A DNA stretch of 64,000 nt from Glycine soja (Eukaryota; Streptophyta; Magnoliopsida; Fabales; Fabaceae): NCBI RefSeq assembly GCF_004193775.1, contig NC_041002.1:10576485-10640484 (forward strand). The letters are read 5' to 3'. The notes under the pieces were generated by a model, which was not told where the DNA came from, searched no databases, and was given only the letters and a program-made list of their open reading frames with translations. Below, piece by piece: positions 1 to 10,545 of the stretch (the first letter of the stretch is position 1; each line of letters opens with the position of its first letter). A program made the translations under genes and the position numbers.

Positions 1-86
1 GGTACAACTCCACCTTCCATACTTCTGCCTATGCTACTCCCTATGAAATTGTATATAGCAAGCCTCCTCCCATTTCATTGCCTTAC
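1..86 (+). pseudogene. Ty3/gypsy integrase, left fragment, cut by insertion
   Basis: Frame 3 reads through as the C-terminal part of a retroelement integrase catalytic domain: a Y-N-S-T-F-H start, then T-P-Y-E-I-V-Y and a P-P-P tract, the usual sequence after the catalytic Glu. The reading frame stops at the edge of an LTR at 87. It resumes at 35525: with one copy of the 5-bp target repeat removed, the two halves join in frame at the typical L-P-Y to G-E-S-K-V linker. The integrase inserts element DNA into the host chromosome. This is the left half of the outermost element of the nest and the rest lies upstream of the window. Confidence 0.85.
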
Positions 87-1480
87 TGTTAGTCGTCTTT
101 TATGACTAACTTTTGTATAGAAAAGTTTTCAAAAATGTATATATTTCTCCCAATTTATGGTTCTTTTTGGTAGGATTGTAAATATTTCTTGTTTAGTTTT
201 TATATTTTCTCAATAGAAGCTTTCCATATGAATTTAATGTAAATTTCACTTCAATTCCAGGTAAAAAGGAGAAAATTTGAAGGTGCAAAAGTTGTTGTCT
301 CACTAAGCTTGGACCGTGCACTTAGCGAGACTCAACCGCTAAGCGAGACATCAGCCACTTAGCGAGTGAGATAGATATTGAAGAGAATCCACCATGTCAT
401 CATGCGCTCAACGCGTCATCAGCTCGTTCAGTGAGAAGATTGTCTCTTTTGCGCTTAGCGCGAGAATGGCGCTAAGCCATATTTCACTTACTCGCGCTAA
501 GGGCGAAAATGGTGCTAAGCGCGCCTTTACGGACAAAAAGCACTTTTTAAACCTAAATTGCAGAGAATGAAGGGGAGGTCTGAATAGACTACGTGAGCCT
601 AGTGCAGAATGAAGAACAGAGGGAAAGTTGAGCAAGGAAGAAAAAGGTTCTAACTTTTAGGTAGATTTTAGGTTTACAAGTGATTCCTAGGTTCCTAGAG
701 ATGGAGGAGACATCCCCACTACTTTGTAATCTGGTATTTTCTCTGAAACCCTTCTCCTATTTGTGAAAGGTACTCCCTTGCAATGGAAGGCTAGAATCCT
801 TTGTTTGGAAATTATGCTGAGTACTTGATGTAAATATTATTACTATCTATTTGAAGTTGTTTTTATGTGTTCAATGTTTCTATCTGTGCTTATGTTATGC
901 ATGCTTGTGGCTTGATCACCCATTTGTGTGTAAGGTTAGGAGCTTTAGCATTGGAAAATGTACTGCATCCTTAGAACTGGATAGGGCAGGGCTAGGTTAT
1001 CGAACTACTAGACATGGAGTGCGGTAATTTAGTTTTTATCATGTTGTAATTGTAATGTTGTTAGGCTAAATTCAACAAGAGACATCTAAGAACGAATTTT
1101 AATTTGAATTAGGGCAAACTTACAGGACATCGGTGTTTGGTATTTGTGCCTTCAACATAGAACACAAAAATAATTTCAAGCAGAGAAAAATCCTAATTGC
1201 ATCAAGTATCTCAGTAGAAGGACCCAACGCTTTTACATATCTATTTTCACCCTCACTTGCTCTCAATTATTGCTTTTACTTAGAATAGAATTACTTCTGT
1301 TTTTACTTTGTGATAGTCAATTCTTTATGTAAATTCCTATTTACTGAATGATGCTTTGCCAAGTAAAACAAGTTCCTTGAGTTCGATACTCGGTTCACAC
1401 CGTTTTAATTACTTACTTGACGACCCGGTGCACCTTCCGGTTTCACATCCACAAAAACAAGTAGTACCAGAATGCGAACA
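87..1480 (+). repeat. 5' LTR of the Athila-like element
   Basis: A 1394-bp LTR with TG...CA ends that matches 34186-35524 over its whole length. Positions 300-540 hold about eight CTTAGCG/CGCTAAG motifs in both orientations, followed by a TTTTTAAA tract near 543 that could be the TATA region. Confidence 0.92.
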
Positions 1481-1487
1481 AGTATTT

Positions 1488-1505
1488 TGTTGTCGTTGCT
1501 GGGAA
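1488..1505 (+). other. Primer binding site, degenerate tRNA-Asp type
   Basis: It lies 7 bp inside the LTR. By eye 13 of 18 bases match the tRNA-Asp-type site TGGCGCCGTTGCCGGGGA used by Athila-like elements, with the central CGTTGC intact. Confidence 0.6.
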
Positions 1506-1646
1506 ACTTCTTTTTATTTGGAAATGTTTAGTTCAGTTTGTAGGTGTTATTCTTTATTCTTTGATTAGTTGTTTTGTTTTTGTGAATATTTGTTTACTGC
1601 AGAATTTATTTTTCTTTGGAATTGGTTAACTGTTGTTTCTGCTTAG

Positions 1647-3100
1647 TTGTGTATGCATAGAAAGTCCTCTGCAGGTAATTTGGTTCCAATAGACTTGGAA
1701 ATCGAAGCAACTTGTAGAAGGAACAGAGCAGAAAGGCATAGAAATTTTTTGCAAGATATAGAAGCAGCAACAATTCTTGAGGAACCTCAGTCTTCAGAGT
1801 CATCTTCTAGTTTTCCAGAGTCAAGGGAATCAGATACAACATTGCTTGTAGCCAACATAATGGCTGATGAGAAACCTAGACGAGTAACCCTTGAAGACTA
1901 CTCAAGTACAAGTGTGCCATAATTTTTCACTAGTATTGTGCGGCCGGAGGTTCAAGCTCCGAATATCACATATCCACATTCTTTGATTAAGCTTATACAG
2001 GGCAATCAATTTCATGGTTTGCCCAATGAAGATCCTTATGCACATCTAGCAACTTACATTGAAATTTGTAACACGGTCAGAGTTGCTAGAGTGCCAGAAG
2101 ATGCTGTTAGGCTCAGGTTATTTTCATTTTCACTATCTGGAGAAGCTAAGAGGTGGCTGCATTCATTCAAAGGTAATAGCTTGAGGACTTGGGATGAAGT
2201 TATGGAAAATTTTCTAAAGAAATATTTCCCAAAGTCCAAAACTGCAGAGGGAAAGGCTGCCATCTCTTCATTTCACCAGTTCCCAGATGAATCTTTGAGT
2301 GAAGCCCTAGAAAGATTCCGTAACTTGCTGCAGAAAACTTCTACTCATGGATTCTCTGAGCCCATACAGCTGAATATTTTCATTGATGGGTTGAGGCCAT
2401 AATCTAAGCATCTCTTAGATGCTTCTACAAGGGGTAAAATAAAGCTTACGACTCCTGAAGAAGCCATGGAACTAATTGAGAATATGGTTGCTAGTGATCA
2501 CGCTATCTTGTGTGATAGAACACACTATCCCACCAAGAAGTGTTTATTAGAGTTGTCATCATAAGATGCTCTGCGGGCGCAAAATAAGTTGTTGTCCAAG
2601 CAACTTGAGACTTTAACAGAAACACTGAGTAAGCTGCCAACTCAATTACATGTTAGTCAGCCTTCACCTTCTTTTGTTTTACAGTGTTTACAGGTTGCAC
2701 ACTTTGTGGTGGAGCTCATGAATCAGGCTGTTGTATTTCCGTTGAAGAATCAACACATGAAGTTAATTATATGGGGAACCAGCCAAGGCCTGACCTCCAT
2801 GAGAGGACAACAAAGCTGGAGGAGACTCTTGCTGAATTCATGCAGGTTTCAATGTCAAATCACAAGAGTACTGAGTTGTCCATTAAAAATTTAGAGATCC
2901 AGGTGGGACAGTTAGCTAAACAAATAGATGGAGATAAGCAGCAGCTGGTAACTAAACCAGCATCTGAACCGGAGGACAATTTTCGTGAACTTGAGGAGAT
3001 AGAAGATGAAGAGGATGAGCAGGAGAATAAGAATACAATAAGCAAGAATGAGAATGAAAAAAATGATGAGAAAAAGAAGAAGAAAAAGAAAAATTAAAAA
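1647..3100 (+). pseudogene. gag: gag of the Athila-like element
   Basis: One frame from 1647 gives the N-terminal region and a retrotransposon gag domain at about 1960-2400, with W-L-H-S-F, W-D-E-V and F-L-K-K-Y-F-P motifs and the H-Q-F-P-D-E-S-L-S-E-A helix typical of plant capsid domains. Stops interrupt it at 1920-1922, 2400-2402 and near 2561. A frameshift near 2680 moves reading to another frame, which shows a CCHC-like knuckle (C-T-L-C-G-G-A-H-E-S-G-C), a coiled stretch and a Glu/Lys-rich low-complexity tail ending in poly-Lys near 3097. Gag forms the virus-like particle that packages element RNA. The position after the PBS and before the protease is standard. No intact product is expected. 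Confidence 0.87.
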
Positions 3101-3149
3101 ATTAAAAAATTAAAAAAAATGAAAAGAAAAAGAGTAAGAGTGAGCAGTC

Positions 3150-3925
3150 CAGAGAAAAGAAGAAAGAGGTAGCTCCATCTGAGGGGAAAGAAGTGTCATA
3201 TCCATTGGTACCTTCTAGGAAGGACAAAGAAAGACATCTTGTGCATTTTCATGACATCTTTAAGAAGCTAGAGATCACCATGCCCTTCGGAGAGGCCTTA
3301 CAGCAGATGCCACTTTACGCTAAAAATTTCTGAAGGATATGCTAACCCGAAAGAGCAAGTATATCCACAGTGACATAATTGTAGTGGAGGGAAACTATAG
3401 TGTTGTGATTCAACACATCCTTCCACCCAAGCACAAAGATCCAGGCAGTGTCACTATACCTTGCTCGATTGGTGCAGTCTCAATTGGTAAGGCTTTTATT
3501 GATTTAGGAGCTAGCATAAATTTTATGCCATTCTCTATGTGTCGTAGGATGGGAGAGCTGGAGATAATGCCAACTAGAATGACTCTGCAGTTAGTTGATC
3601 GCTCCATCACCAAACCTTATAGAGTGATAGAAGATGTTTTGGTCTAAGTAAAGCACTTCACTTTCCCTGCCGACTTTGTGGTCATGGACATCAAAGAAGA
3701 TGCTAATATCCCATTGATCTTGGGACGTCCGTTCATGCTAACCGCAAGCTGTGTGGTAGATATGGGAAGAAGAAAGTTGGAAATGGGCATCGAAGATCAA
3801 AAGATCAGTTTTGATCTATTTGATTAAGAAAAACAACTTTTGGACCAAAATGTCTGCTTGCAAGTGAAGGAGTTTGAGGAAAAGGTTCTGAAGGTAGGAA
3901 CCAAATTTGATCCAGACCCTTGAGG
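3150..3925 (+). pseudogene. Retropepsin-like aspartic protease of the Athila-like element
   Basis: After a lysine-rich linker the reading gives a region ending in a P-L-Y-A-K-N-F motif (stop after it near 3331 and a shift), then a pepsin-like domain from about 3339. The active-site loop reads I-D-L-G-A-S-I-N, the plant Athila-type variant of D-T/S-G. The second conserved block I-L-G-R-P-F lies near 3719-3735. Stops occur at 3645-3647 and 3825-3827. The chain ends at a natural-looking stop near 3988 after an R-R-Q-P-S-P motif. The protease would process Gag. No RT reading follows, so the coding part of the element ends here apart from the extra ORF far downstream. Confidence 0.85.
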
Positions 3926-4129
3926 TATCATGCGTCAAGCTAAAGACATTAAAAGAGCGCTTCCTAGAAGGCAGCCCAGTCCTTTTTAATTGTTTTCATT
4001 GCATTTTTTTTAGAGTTGGTTGATTTAAGGTTGCATGAAATCATTTTAAGCATGTTTTGTATTGCATAAAAGGGGTTGAACAACTTCTTTGAAGCAGTGG
4101 ACGAAAAATTAACTTAGAAAAAATCTTCA

Positions 4130-5680
4130 GCAGTCCACTCACTAAGCGCACATCCTGCGCTAAGAGGATTTTCCTTCCTGCGCTGAGCGAGCTCTTGCTT
4201 GTGCTAAGCACTTTGACCCCTGATCATTAGCTGTTGTGGTCTTGCTAAGAGTGTCTCTTCACGCTAAGCCGAAAACATTCTCTGGATTTTAATTCTTTCG
4301 AATTGGGCAAAGCGCACGGACTCGCTAAGCGCAAAAACTTCTCTAGATTCTAATTCTTTGGAATTGCACTAAGCGAGCCACCCGCACTAAGCGCAACCCA
4401 CTACTGCATTTAAGGAGCATGTTATTCGCTAAGTGCGGCCACTGACCGCTAAGCGAGAGTTGCAGGCCAATCAGAGCTGCAGAACTCGCTAAGCGCGACC
4501 CTTCGTGCTAAGCCCAAAGTCTTCTCTGGAAATTTTGAATTTTTGCAATGGGCTAAGCGAGTTTGCCCGCTAAGCACGAGTGTTTGGAAACTTAAACATC
4601 ATGTATGCTTGCTTAGCGAGTTGGCACGTTAAGCGAGCCATTCGAAACTGCCAAAAATAAGGCATAACTGCCTTTGGCAGTTACATTTTCATTTGTGCTT
4701 TTAAACTGCATTTTGGCATTTTGTTGGTGCTTTTTCTCTGCACTGTGCTCTCACTCTCTACTTGCTCTCCTTGCTTCCTTCTTTGCATCCAATTTCAGCC
4801 ATCCAAGTAAGCTTCCTTTAACTTTGTTTTTAATTTTTTTTGTTTTAAACCTTAGGTTAGTTAACTTAGTTTACTACTTTAAAGCTTTGATTTTCATTTT
4901 GACTGCATGATGTTAGGTTAGTTGTTAGTTAGAATAGTGTTAGGGGTCTTGATTCACATACAATGTATGTCATTTTGACATGTTTTGGTTAGGATTTGAT
5001 GGCCTAATAGAGGCCTAAGTTGAGAGGGCTGCAAAAGCCCCAATTTTTCTAGAAATGGCAATGAACGCGCTAAGCGTGCCTTGCTGCGCTTAGCGAGTTC
5101 ATCACTTTTTGATGAATATTTGGATTTCCAGATGAACTCGCTAAGCCAACCCTTTCCCGCTAAGCGAGTTCATCTTTTCTGATGAATGATTGAATGTTTA
5201 TGAACTCACTAAGCGCGGATGTGCGCTAAGTGAGTAATATGTTTCAAACACTTAGAAATATTTTTATTGCTTTCGTGTTTGTGGCTAAGCGAGCTTGCTC
5301 ACTAAGCCACTCAGCCCTGTTGGCTGAATAAGCCTGGGCTAGGCGAGCTTGCCCGCTAAGCCCAAGGCACTTGTGATTTTCTTTATGTTTTTCCATGTGC
5401 TAAGCGTGCCCTGTCGCGATAAGCGCAATTTACTCTTTGTTTCTGTAATTGTTGGAATAGGGCTTAGCGAGCCTTCTCGCTAAGCCATTTATGTCCAGTA
5501 GTGTTGTCCTGCTAAGCGCGTCTGGCTGTGCTAAGCGCTTCTGGCTGCGCTAAGTGCGAATTGGTTTTTGTTGTGGAATTGGGCTTAGTGAGCCTGCTCG
5601 ATAAGCCAATTCTCCATAAAAATTATGATCTATGTCAACTCGGTAAGCGCATGAGTAATTTTTTCATAAGGCGCGCTAAG
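4130..5680 (+). repeat. Field of about 38 CGCTAAGCG/CTTAGCG palindromic motifs
   Basis: Non-coding DNA dense in variants of CGCTAAGCG and its reverse complement, about one per 40 bp at irregular spacing. Many occur as facing pairs that form perfect hairpins, for example 5461-5486 with arms GGCTTAGCGAG and CTCGCTAAGCC around CCTT. The same motifs sit in both LTRs of this element (300-540; 34400-34560) and at 31320-31330 on the far side of the nested insertion. No coding potential is seen between 3990 and 5686. Confidence 0.85.
4640..4806 (+). promoter_or_regulatory. Putative internal promoter and non-coding first exon of the extra ORF
   Basis: After the motif cluster the DNA changes to a motif-free pyrimidine-rich stretch with an A/T-rich box (AAAAATAAGG, about 4655) and ends at a good splice donor, CCAA followed by GTAAGC (GT at 4807). 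The matching acceptor TTTTGTGTAG lies directly before the ATG at 31418. Removing the nested insertion leaves an intron of about 1 kb. The arrangement mirrors 24379-25750 in the Ogre-like element. This is inference from sequence signals only. Confidence 0.5.
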
Positions 5681-5686
5681 CACATT

Positions 5687-6902
5687 TTGTTGGATCAAGT
5701 AGCCTCGGAATAATTAAGAAGGGGGGTTGAATTAATTATGAATGTGTCTTGACTAATTAAAAATCTATCCTTCTTAATGTTACTAGATTCAAATAGGCTT
5801 TTACCACTAAGTTAAGAAAGTAAAGAACAGAAATAGAAACTTAACCAAAAGTAAAAGTTATAATTAAAAGTACACAACGTGAATTTAAAAGTGTAGGAAA
5901 GAAGAAGACAAACGCAAGATTTATACTGGTTCGGCCACAAACCGTGCCTACATCCAGTCCCCAAGCAACCTGCGGTTCTTGAGATTTCTTTCAACCTTGT
6001 AAAATCCTTTACAAGCCAAAGATCCACAAGGGATGTACCCTCCCTTGTTTTCTTTGAAAAACCAAGTGGATGTACCCTCCACTTGAACTGATCCACAAGA
6101 GATGTACCCTCTCTTGTTCTTAGTATAACAATCCCCAAGTAGATGTACCCTCTACTTGTACCACAAAGGATGTACCCTCCAATGTGTTGGGACAAAGAAT
6201 TCTCAGGCGGTTAGTCCTTTGAATCTTTGTAAGGGGAAACAAAAGATATCTCAGGCGGTTAGTCCTTTGAAATCTTTTGCTTAAGGGGAAGGGAAGAATC
6301 AAAAGAATTCTCAGGCAGTTATCCCTTCGTTCTTTTGGCAAAGAGGGAAGAGAATGAAAAAGATGAATAGCACAAGTTTTTGAACAAAGAAATTTTCTTG
6401 GAAAAAGAAAGTGTTGATAAAAAACTTTTAGAAAGATGAAGAGAAATGAATCAGAAAATTATGTAGAAAGATATTGAAAGATTGATTGAAAGATGTTGAG
6501 AGATGATGTTGTAAAGATTGAAAGATATATGATTCAAAGATGATTGATGATTATTGAAACTCATGCCATGGTCACATATTTATAATCTCTTGATGACTCA
6601 AGTCAAAGCTTGTGACTCTTGGCAATTTCTTTAAACTAGTCACTTAAAAAGTTGTGACTTTTGAAAAATCTTCAGAAATAAGTCACTTGAAGAATTGTGA
6701 CTTTTGGAAATGTATTTTTCAAAATCAATCACTAGTAATCGATTACCATTAAGGTGTAATCGATTTAATCGATTATACATCAACATATGTGACTCTTCAT
6801 TTTGAATTTTGAAAATTAAAATGTTTAGAAGCTCTGGTAATCAATTACAAGTATTGTGTAATCGATTACACAAGTTTAAAATACTTTAAAACTATTTAAA
6901 CA
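5687..6902 (+). repeat. Non-coding hairpin-bearing repeat, copy 1 (3'-truncated)
   Basis: It begins TTGTTGGATCAAGTAGCCTC and continues with AATTAAGAAGGGGGGTTGAA. A TATACTGGTTCGG box near 5923, a row of hairpins (5996-6337), then AT-rich DNA with TAATCGATTA motifs follow in the same order as in copy 2. It lacks the last third of copy 2, so copy 2 was inserted into it or fused to it. Confidence 0.75.
5996..6337 (+). repeat. Array of constant-loop, variable-stem hairpins (copy 1)
   Basis: First hairpin: arms CTTGTAAA/TTTACAAG (5996-6015). Then five hairpins share the loop ATGTACCCT with different stems: 6026-6048 ACAAGGG/CCCTTGT, 6063-6085 CAAGTGG/CCACTTG, 6095-6117 ACAAGAG/CTCTTGT, 6136-6158 CAAGTAG/CTACTTG, and 6163-6185 (imperfect). 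A second series has the core CAGGCGGTTAGTCC: 6193-6229 arms CAAAGA/TCTTTG, 6240-6279 CAAAAGAT/ATCTTTTG, 6300-6337 CAAAAGAA/TTCTTTTG. Confidence 0.85.
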
Positions 6903-8666
6903 TTGTTGGATCGAGTGGCCTCAGAATAATTAAGAAGGGGGGGTTGAATTAATTATTCTTAAACCTTTACTAATTAAAAATTTACTCTTCTAAGGCTTTT
7001 ACTAAGTTTTTAAGAGAATAAGGAGTAGAAGAGAAACTTAATAGAAAGTAAAAACGGAAATTAAATGCACAACGGAAATTAAAAGAGTAGGGAAGAAGAC
7101 AAACACAGAAGATTTTTTATACTGGTTCGGCAACAACACGTGCCTACATCCAGTCCCCAAGCGACCAACTGTCCTTGAGATTTCTTTCAACCTTGTAAAA
7201 ATCCTTTTACAAGCAAAGATCCACAAGGGATGTACCCTCCCTTGTTCTCTTTGAACCTAGTGGATGTACCCTCCACTAGAACTGATCCACAAGAGATGTA
7301 CCCTCTCTTGTTCTCAGTCAACAACCCAAGTAGATGTACCCTCTACTTGTACCACAAAGGATGTACCCTTCAATGTGTTAAGACAAAGACCTCAGGCGGT
7401 TAAACCTTTGATACTTTGTGAATGGGGATACAAAATAATTCTCAGGCGGTTAGTCCTTTGAACACTTTTGTATAAGGGAAAGGGAAGAATCAAAAGAATT
7501 CTCAGACTGTGTCGTTTTGAATTCTTTGACAAGGGAGAAAGGAGACACAAAAGGATTCAGGCAGTTAGTCCTTTGTTCGTTTGGAAAAGGGAAAAGAGAG
7601 ACACAAAAAGAATTTAGGCGGTTAGTCCTTGGCAAATTCTTTTTGGCAAAGGGAAAAGAGAATGAAAAGATGAATAACACAAGTTTTCAAGGTTTAGAAA
7701 ACCAGAAAACTTTGGAAAGCTTTTGGTACAAAGAAGAAGAAGAAGCTCAAAGAGATTCAAGGCTTGTAAAGGATTGAATGAATAAGTGTTCAAGATGATT
7801 GAAATGCAAAACAAAGCCTTGCTTTTATAGACTCTTCATGTATGGCCAAGAGGACCATTTAGAAGAGTTATAACTTTTAGAAAAACTTAAAACCAATTTG
7901 AAAAATTCAAAAACCATTTGAAGAGTTACATCTTTTGATTTATTCAAAAACAATCACTGGTAATCGATTACCAAATCAGTGTAATCGATTACACAAAGCT
8001 TTTATGTGAAAGGATGTGACTCTTCACATTTGAATTTGAATTTCAACGTTCAAAGGCACTGGTAATTGATTACCAAAACATTGTAATCGATTACAGCTTT
8101 TTGAAATCAATTGGAACGTTGTAAATTCATTTGAAAACTTTTTCAAATCCATTTTGCTACTGGTAATCGATTACAATAATCTGGTAATCGATTACCAGAG
8201 AGTAAAAACTCTATGGTAAACATGTTTTGGGAAAAATCCATGTGCTACTCAGTTTTTGAAAAAACCTTTTCATACTTATCTTGATTAAGCTTTTTCTTGA
8301 TTCTTGAATCTTGAGTCTTGAACCTTGATCTCTTGAATCTTGATTCTTAATTCTTGAATTCAACTTTCCTCTTGAATCTTGAAGTGTTCTTGATTCTATC
8401 TTGAACATCTTGAACTCATTCTTTGATTGACCTTTGAGCTTTTGGTCATCACCTTTTGTTATCATCTTTGTTATCATCAAAACATATTTGAATCATTCTT
8501 GATTCACCATGAAGCTTTGCCTCTACAAACATAAGGTTTAACTCTTGAAATTTGAAATCTTAACATTTTAAAACACTGGTAATCGATTACTACCTTCTGG
8601 TAATCGATTACCAAAGAGAAAAACTCTTTGGTAATGATTTTGTGAAAACTTCTTGTGCTACTCAAT
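6903..8666 (+). repeat. Non-coding hairpin-bearing repeat, copy 2 (left part)
   Basis: Second copy of the family, beginning TTGTTGGATCGAG. It carries the same box TATACTGGTTCGG (about 7119), hairpin arrays (7192-7645) and paired GGTAATCGATTACC motifs (7962-8190, 8578-8612). A degenerate run of CTTGATTC/CTTGAATC words fills 8280-8410. It stops at the TCAAT repeat where the Ogre-like element entered and resumes at 31131. Open frames here lack codon structure and shift between copies. Confidence 0.75.
7192..7645 (+). repeat. Array of constant-loop, variable-stem hairpins (copy 2)
   Basis: Same order as copy 1. First hairpin CTTGTAAAA/TTTTACAAG (7192-7213), one pair longer than in copy 1. The ATGTACCCT series lies at 7223-7245, 7257-7279, 7289-7311, 7327-7349 and 7354-7376. 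The second of these has stem CTAGTGG/CCACTAG where copy 1 has CAAGTGG/CCACTTG, a two-sided compensatory change. The CAGGCGGTTAGTCC series has five units, ending with a 12-bp perfect stem (7604-7615 with 7634-7645). Confidence 0.85.
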
Positions 8667-9609
8667 TGTCATACCCTAATTTCGTCCGTGAACTATTGCT
8701 TGAAGGCATACAACCTTTGATTGACCGCTTCAAGATACTTGGCACCCTTTGTTGCATAATATGTGAAGTCCCGAGACGTGCCGGAAATCAAAAGGAAGCG
8801 TGGTTACGCAATCCGTGGAATTTCGTAATGTGACGGAAACCAAAAGGAAGTATTGCTACACAGTTCGTGAGTTTTCGTAACTTTTTCAAAAGCTAAAAAA
8901 GAGTAATTACATGATCCGTAAGGTTCCGTAACCTTACGGAAAGAAAATAAGTGTCGTTACAAAATTCGTAAAGTTTCGTAACGTTACGGAAAAAGAATCA
9001 CCAAAAAAAGTAAAGGGGGTGTATTTAGTAAAAAATGGGGTGTAAATAGCAACTCAGCCCACTTGGGCGTCCCTAAATAATGACTGGTTTAATAGTAATG
9101 ATTTAAATAACATAAACCATGGGTAATTTTTTTTTCTTTTTTTTTTCTTTTTCGTTTCTTTCTCTTTTTCACAATAATTAAGTTCAGACGGAAAATCATC
9201 ACTATAGAGTCCTGAATGGCCAGTTCACAACTCTATTCGGAGTCATTTCTTTCTGATTACACATAATCTCTAAAATATTTTGCTCTTTCAAAAATAAAAG
9301 TGTACCAGCCATCATTTTAGGTCGTCACGTGTAAAATAATAAAATAAAATGCGGAGTTTTGCAAATAACAAGATTAATCATAAGTACATTCATCATCTAA
9401 AGCTGTCCAAAATATGGGAGTTTTGCAAAATACATAGTGACATCCAGAGCAAAGGTATCCACTGTGGTGGCTTCAGCCACATGTATACAATCAACAAATT
9501 CCTATACAATAGGTCTACCCATACAAAAACAAAAAGAGTAAACCTAACAATCTGTACTAGATACACCCACCCCTAAAAAGTATATAATCCTAGTCTAAGG
9601 AGCCGTCTG

Positions 9610-9954
9610 CTATGATGAAGAACCTCCGCAAGTCGCTATCCCTCCAGGACCGCTTTCCTCCGTAGAGTCTGCCTCAGATGCCGACATGACGTCCTCGAGA
9701 GAATCCACCTCAGGGAGTGGGTCCTCATTACCCTCTAGAAAGTCAAGAGCATCCACAGCAGGCTCAGGAGGTAGCTCCTCTGGGTCCTCCTCAGGGTCTT
9801 CCTCAGATGACGTCACCTCTATCACTAGGACTGGCTCCACTAGTAGATATGGAGTAGGTGTAGGTAATATCCACTCCACAGTGCGCTGAAGCATGCGTGC
9901 TGGTTCCTCTGGATGTACCAAGGAAGTGGCCGTGAAAGAATCGGCACCTCGCAT
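9610..9954 (-). CDS. Acidic C-terminal ORF fragment, function unknown
   Basis: A 114-codon minus-strand frame rich in Glu, Asp, Ser and Pro, with runs such as EEDPEEDPEELPPEP and a tail ending GGSSS. The composition suggests the disordered tail of a real protein rather than random DNA. I do not recognise a domain. Upstream on the minus strand there is no clear continuing frame; the TAATCGATTA repeats begin about 200 bp away. It could be the end of an old retroelement or captured gene lying antisense within the LTR. Confidence 0.35.
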   Translation of the reverse strand: MRGADSFTATSLVHPEEPARMLQRTVEWILPTPTPYLLVEPVLVIEVTSSEEDPEEDPEELPPEPAVDALDFLEGNEDPLPEVDSLEDVMSASEADSTEESGPGGIATCGGSSS

Positions 9955-10149
9955 TGCCTTTGAGGGTCTCCCAAACTCCCTCTAGGCACTCCATCTCCAC
10001 TCGGTCATGGATTAATTGTGCTGCCATTGCGATCTACAAGAAATAAAAGAAAGGGGGGTAAACTCTTTCACGAGAGATCTAACTATGGTAGCAATAGAAT
10101 GCGTCTCATAACCACTACATGCAATTAAAAGGGGTGCCTCAAGGCTTTT

Positions 10150-10545
10150 CTTCTCTGGTAATCGATTACCAGAGGTCCAACTCGAGTTACACAGCTTCAG
10201 AACATGAAAACCTTCAATATGCACTATTTAATCGATTACACATAACTGGTAATCGATTACCAGTGACCCGTTACTCTTTGTAATCGATTACACAACATTG
10301 GTAATCGATTACCAGAGGCCTCCTCAACATACTATCTCTATTTCTAAGCCTGGTAATCGATTACACCCCTTTGGTAATCGATTACAAGAAGCCCTCTCAA
10401 CTTCCTGATCCCATTTTTAGGCCTGGTAATCGATTACACACCCTTGGTAATCGATTACCAGAGGCCATCTTTACTTCCTGTCTTCATTTTTAAGCCTTGT
10501 AATCGATTACCCCCCCTTGGTAATCGATTACCAGAGGCCATATAC
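10150..10545 (+). repeat. 73-bp tandem repeats with TAATCGATTA palindromes
   Basis: Units start at 10298, 10371, 10444 and 10517, an exact period of 73 bp, with looser related sequence back to 10150. Each unit has two GGTAATCGATTAC-type palindromic motifs separated by a short AC/CT-rich spacer, and a GAGGCC box. The same motif pair occurs in the repeat family at 6730-8612. Confidence 0.88.

Noticed and set aside
5923..5936. TGGTTCGG resembling a tRNA T-arm
   Set aside because: No acceptor stem, D-arm or anticodon arm can be built around it.
5812..7226. Minus-strand frames in the hairpin repeat (127, 73 and 62 codons) with shared words such as FTRLKEISRT
   Set aside because: The shared words come from repeat copies; the frames shift and stop differently between copies, so they are not genes.
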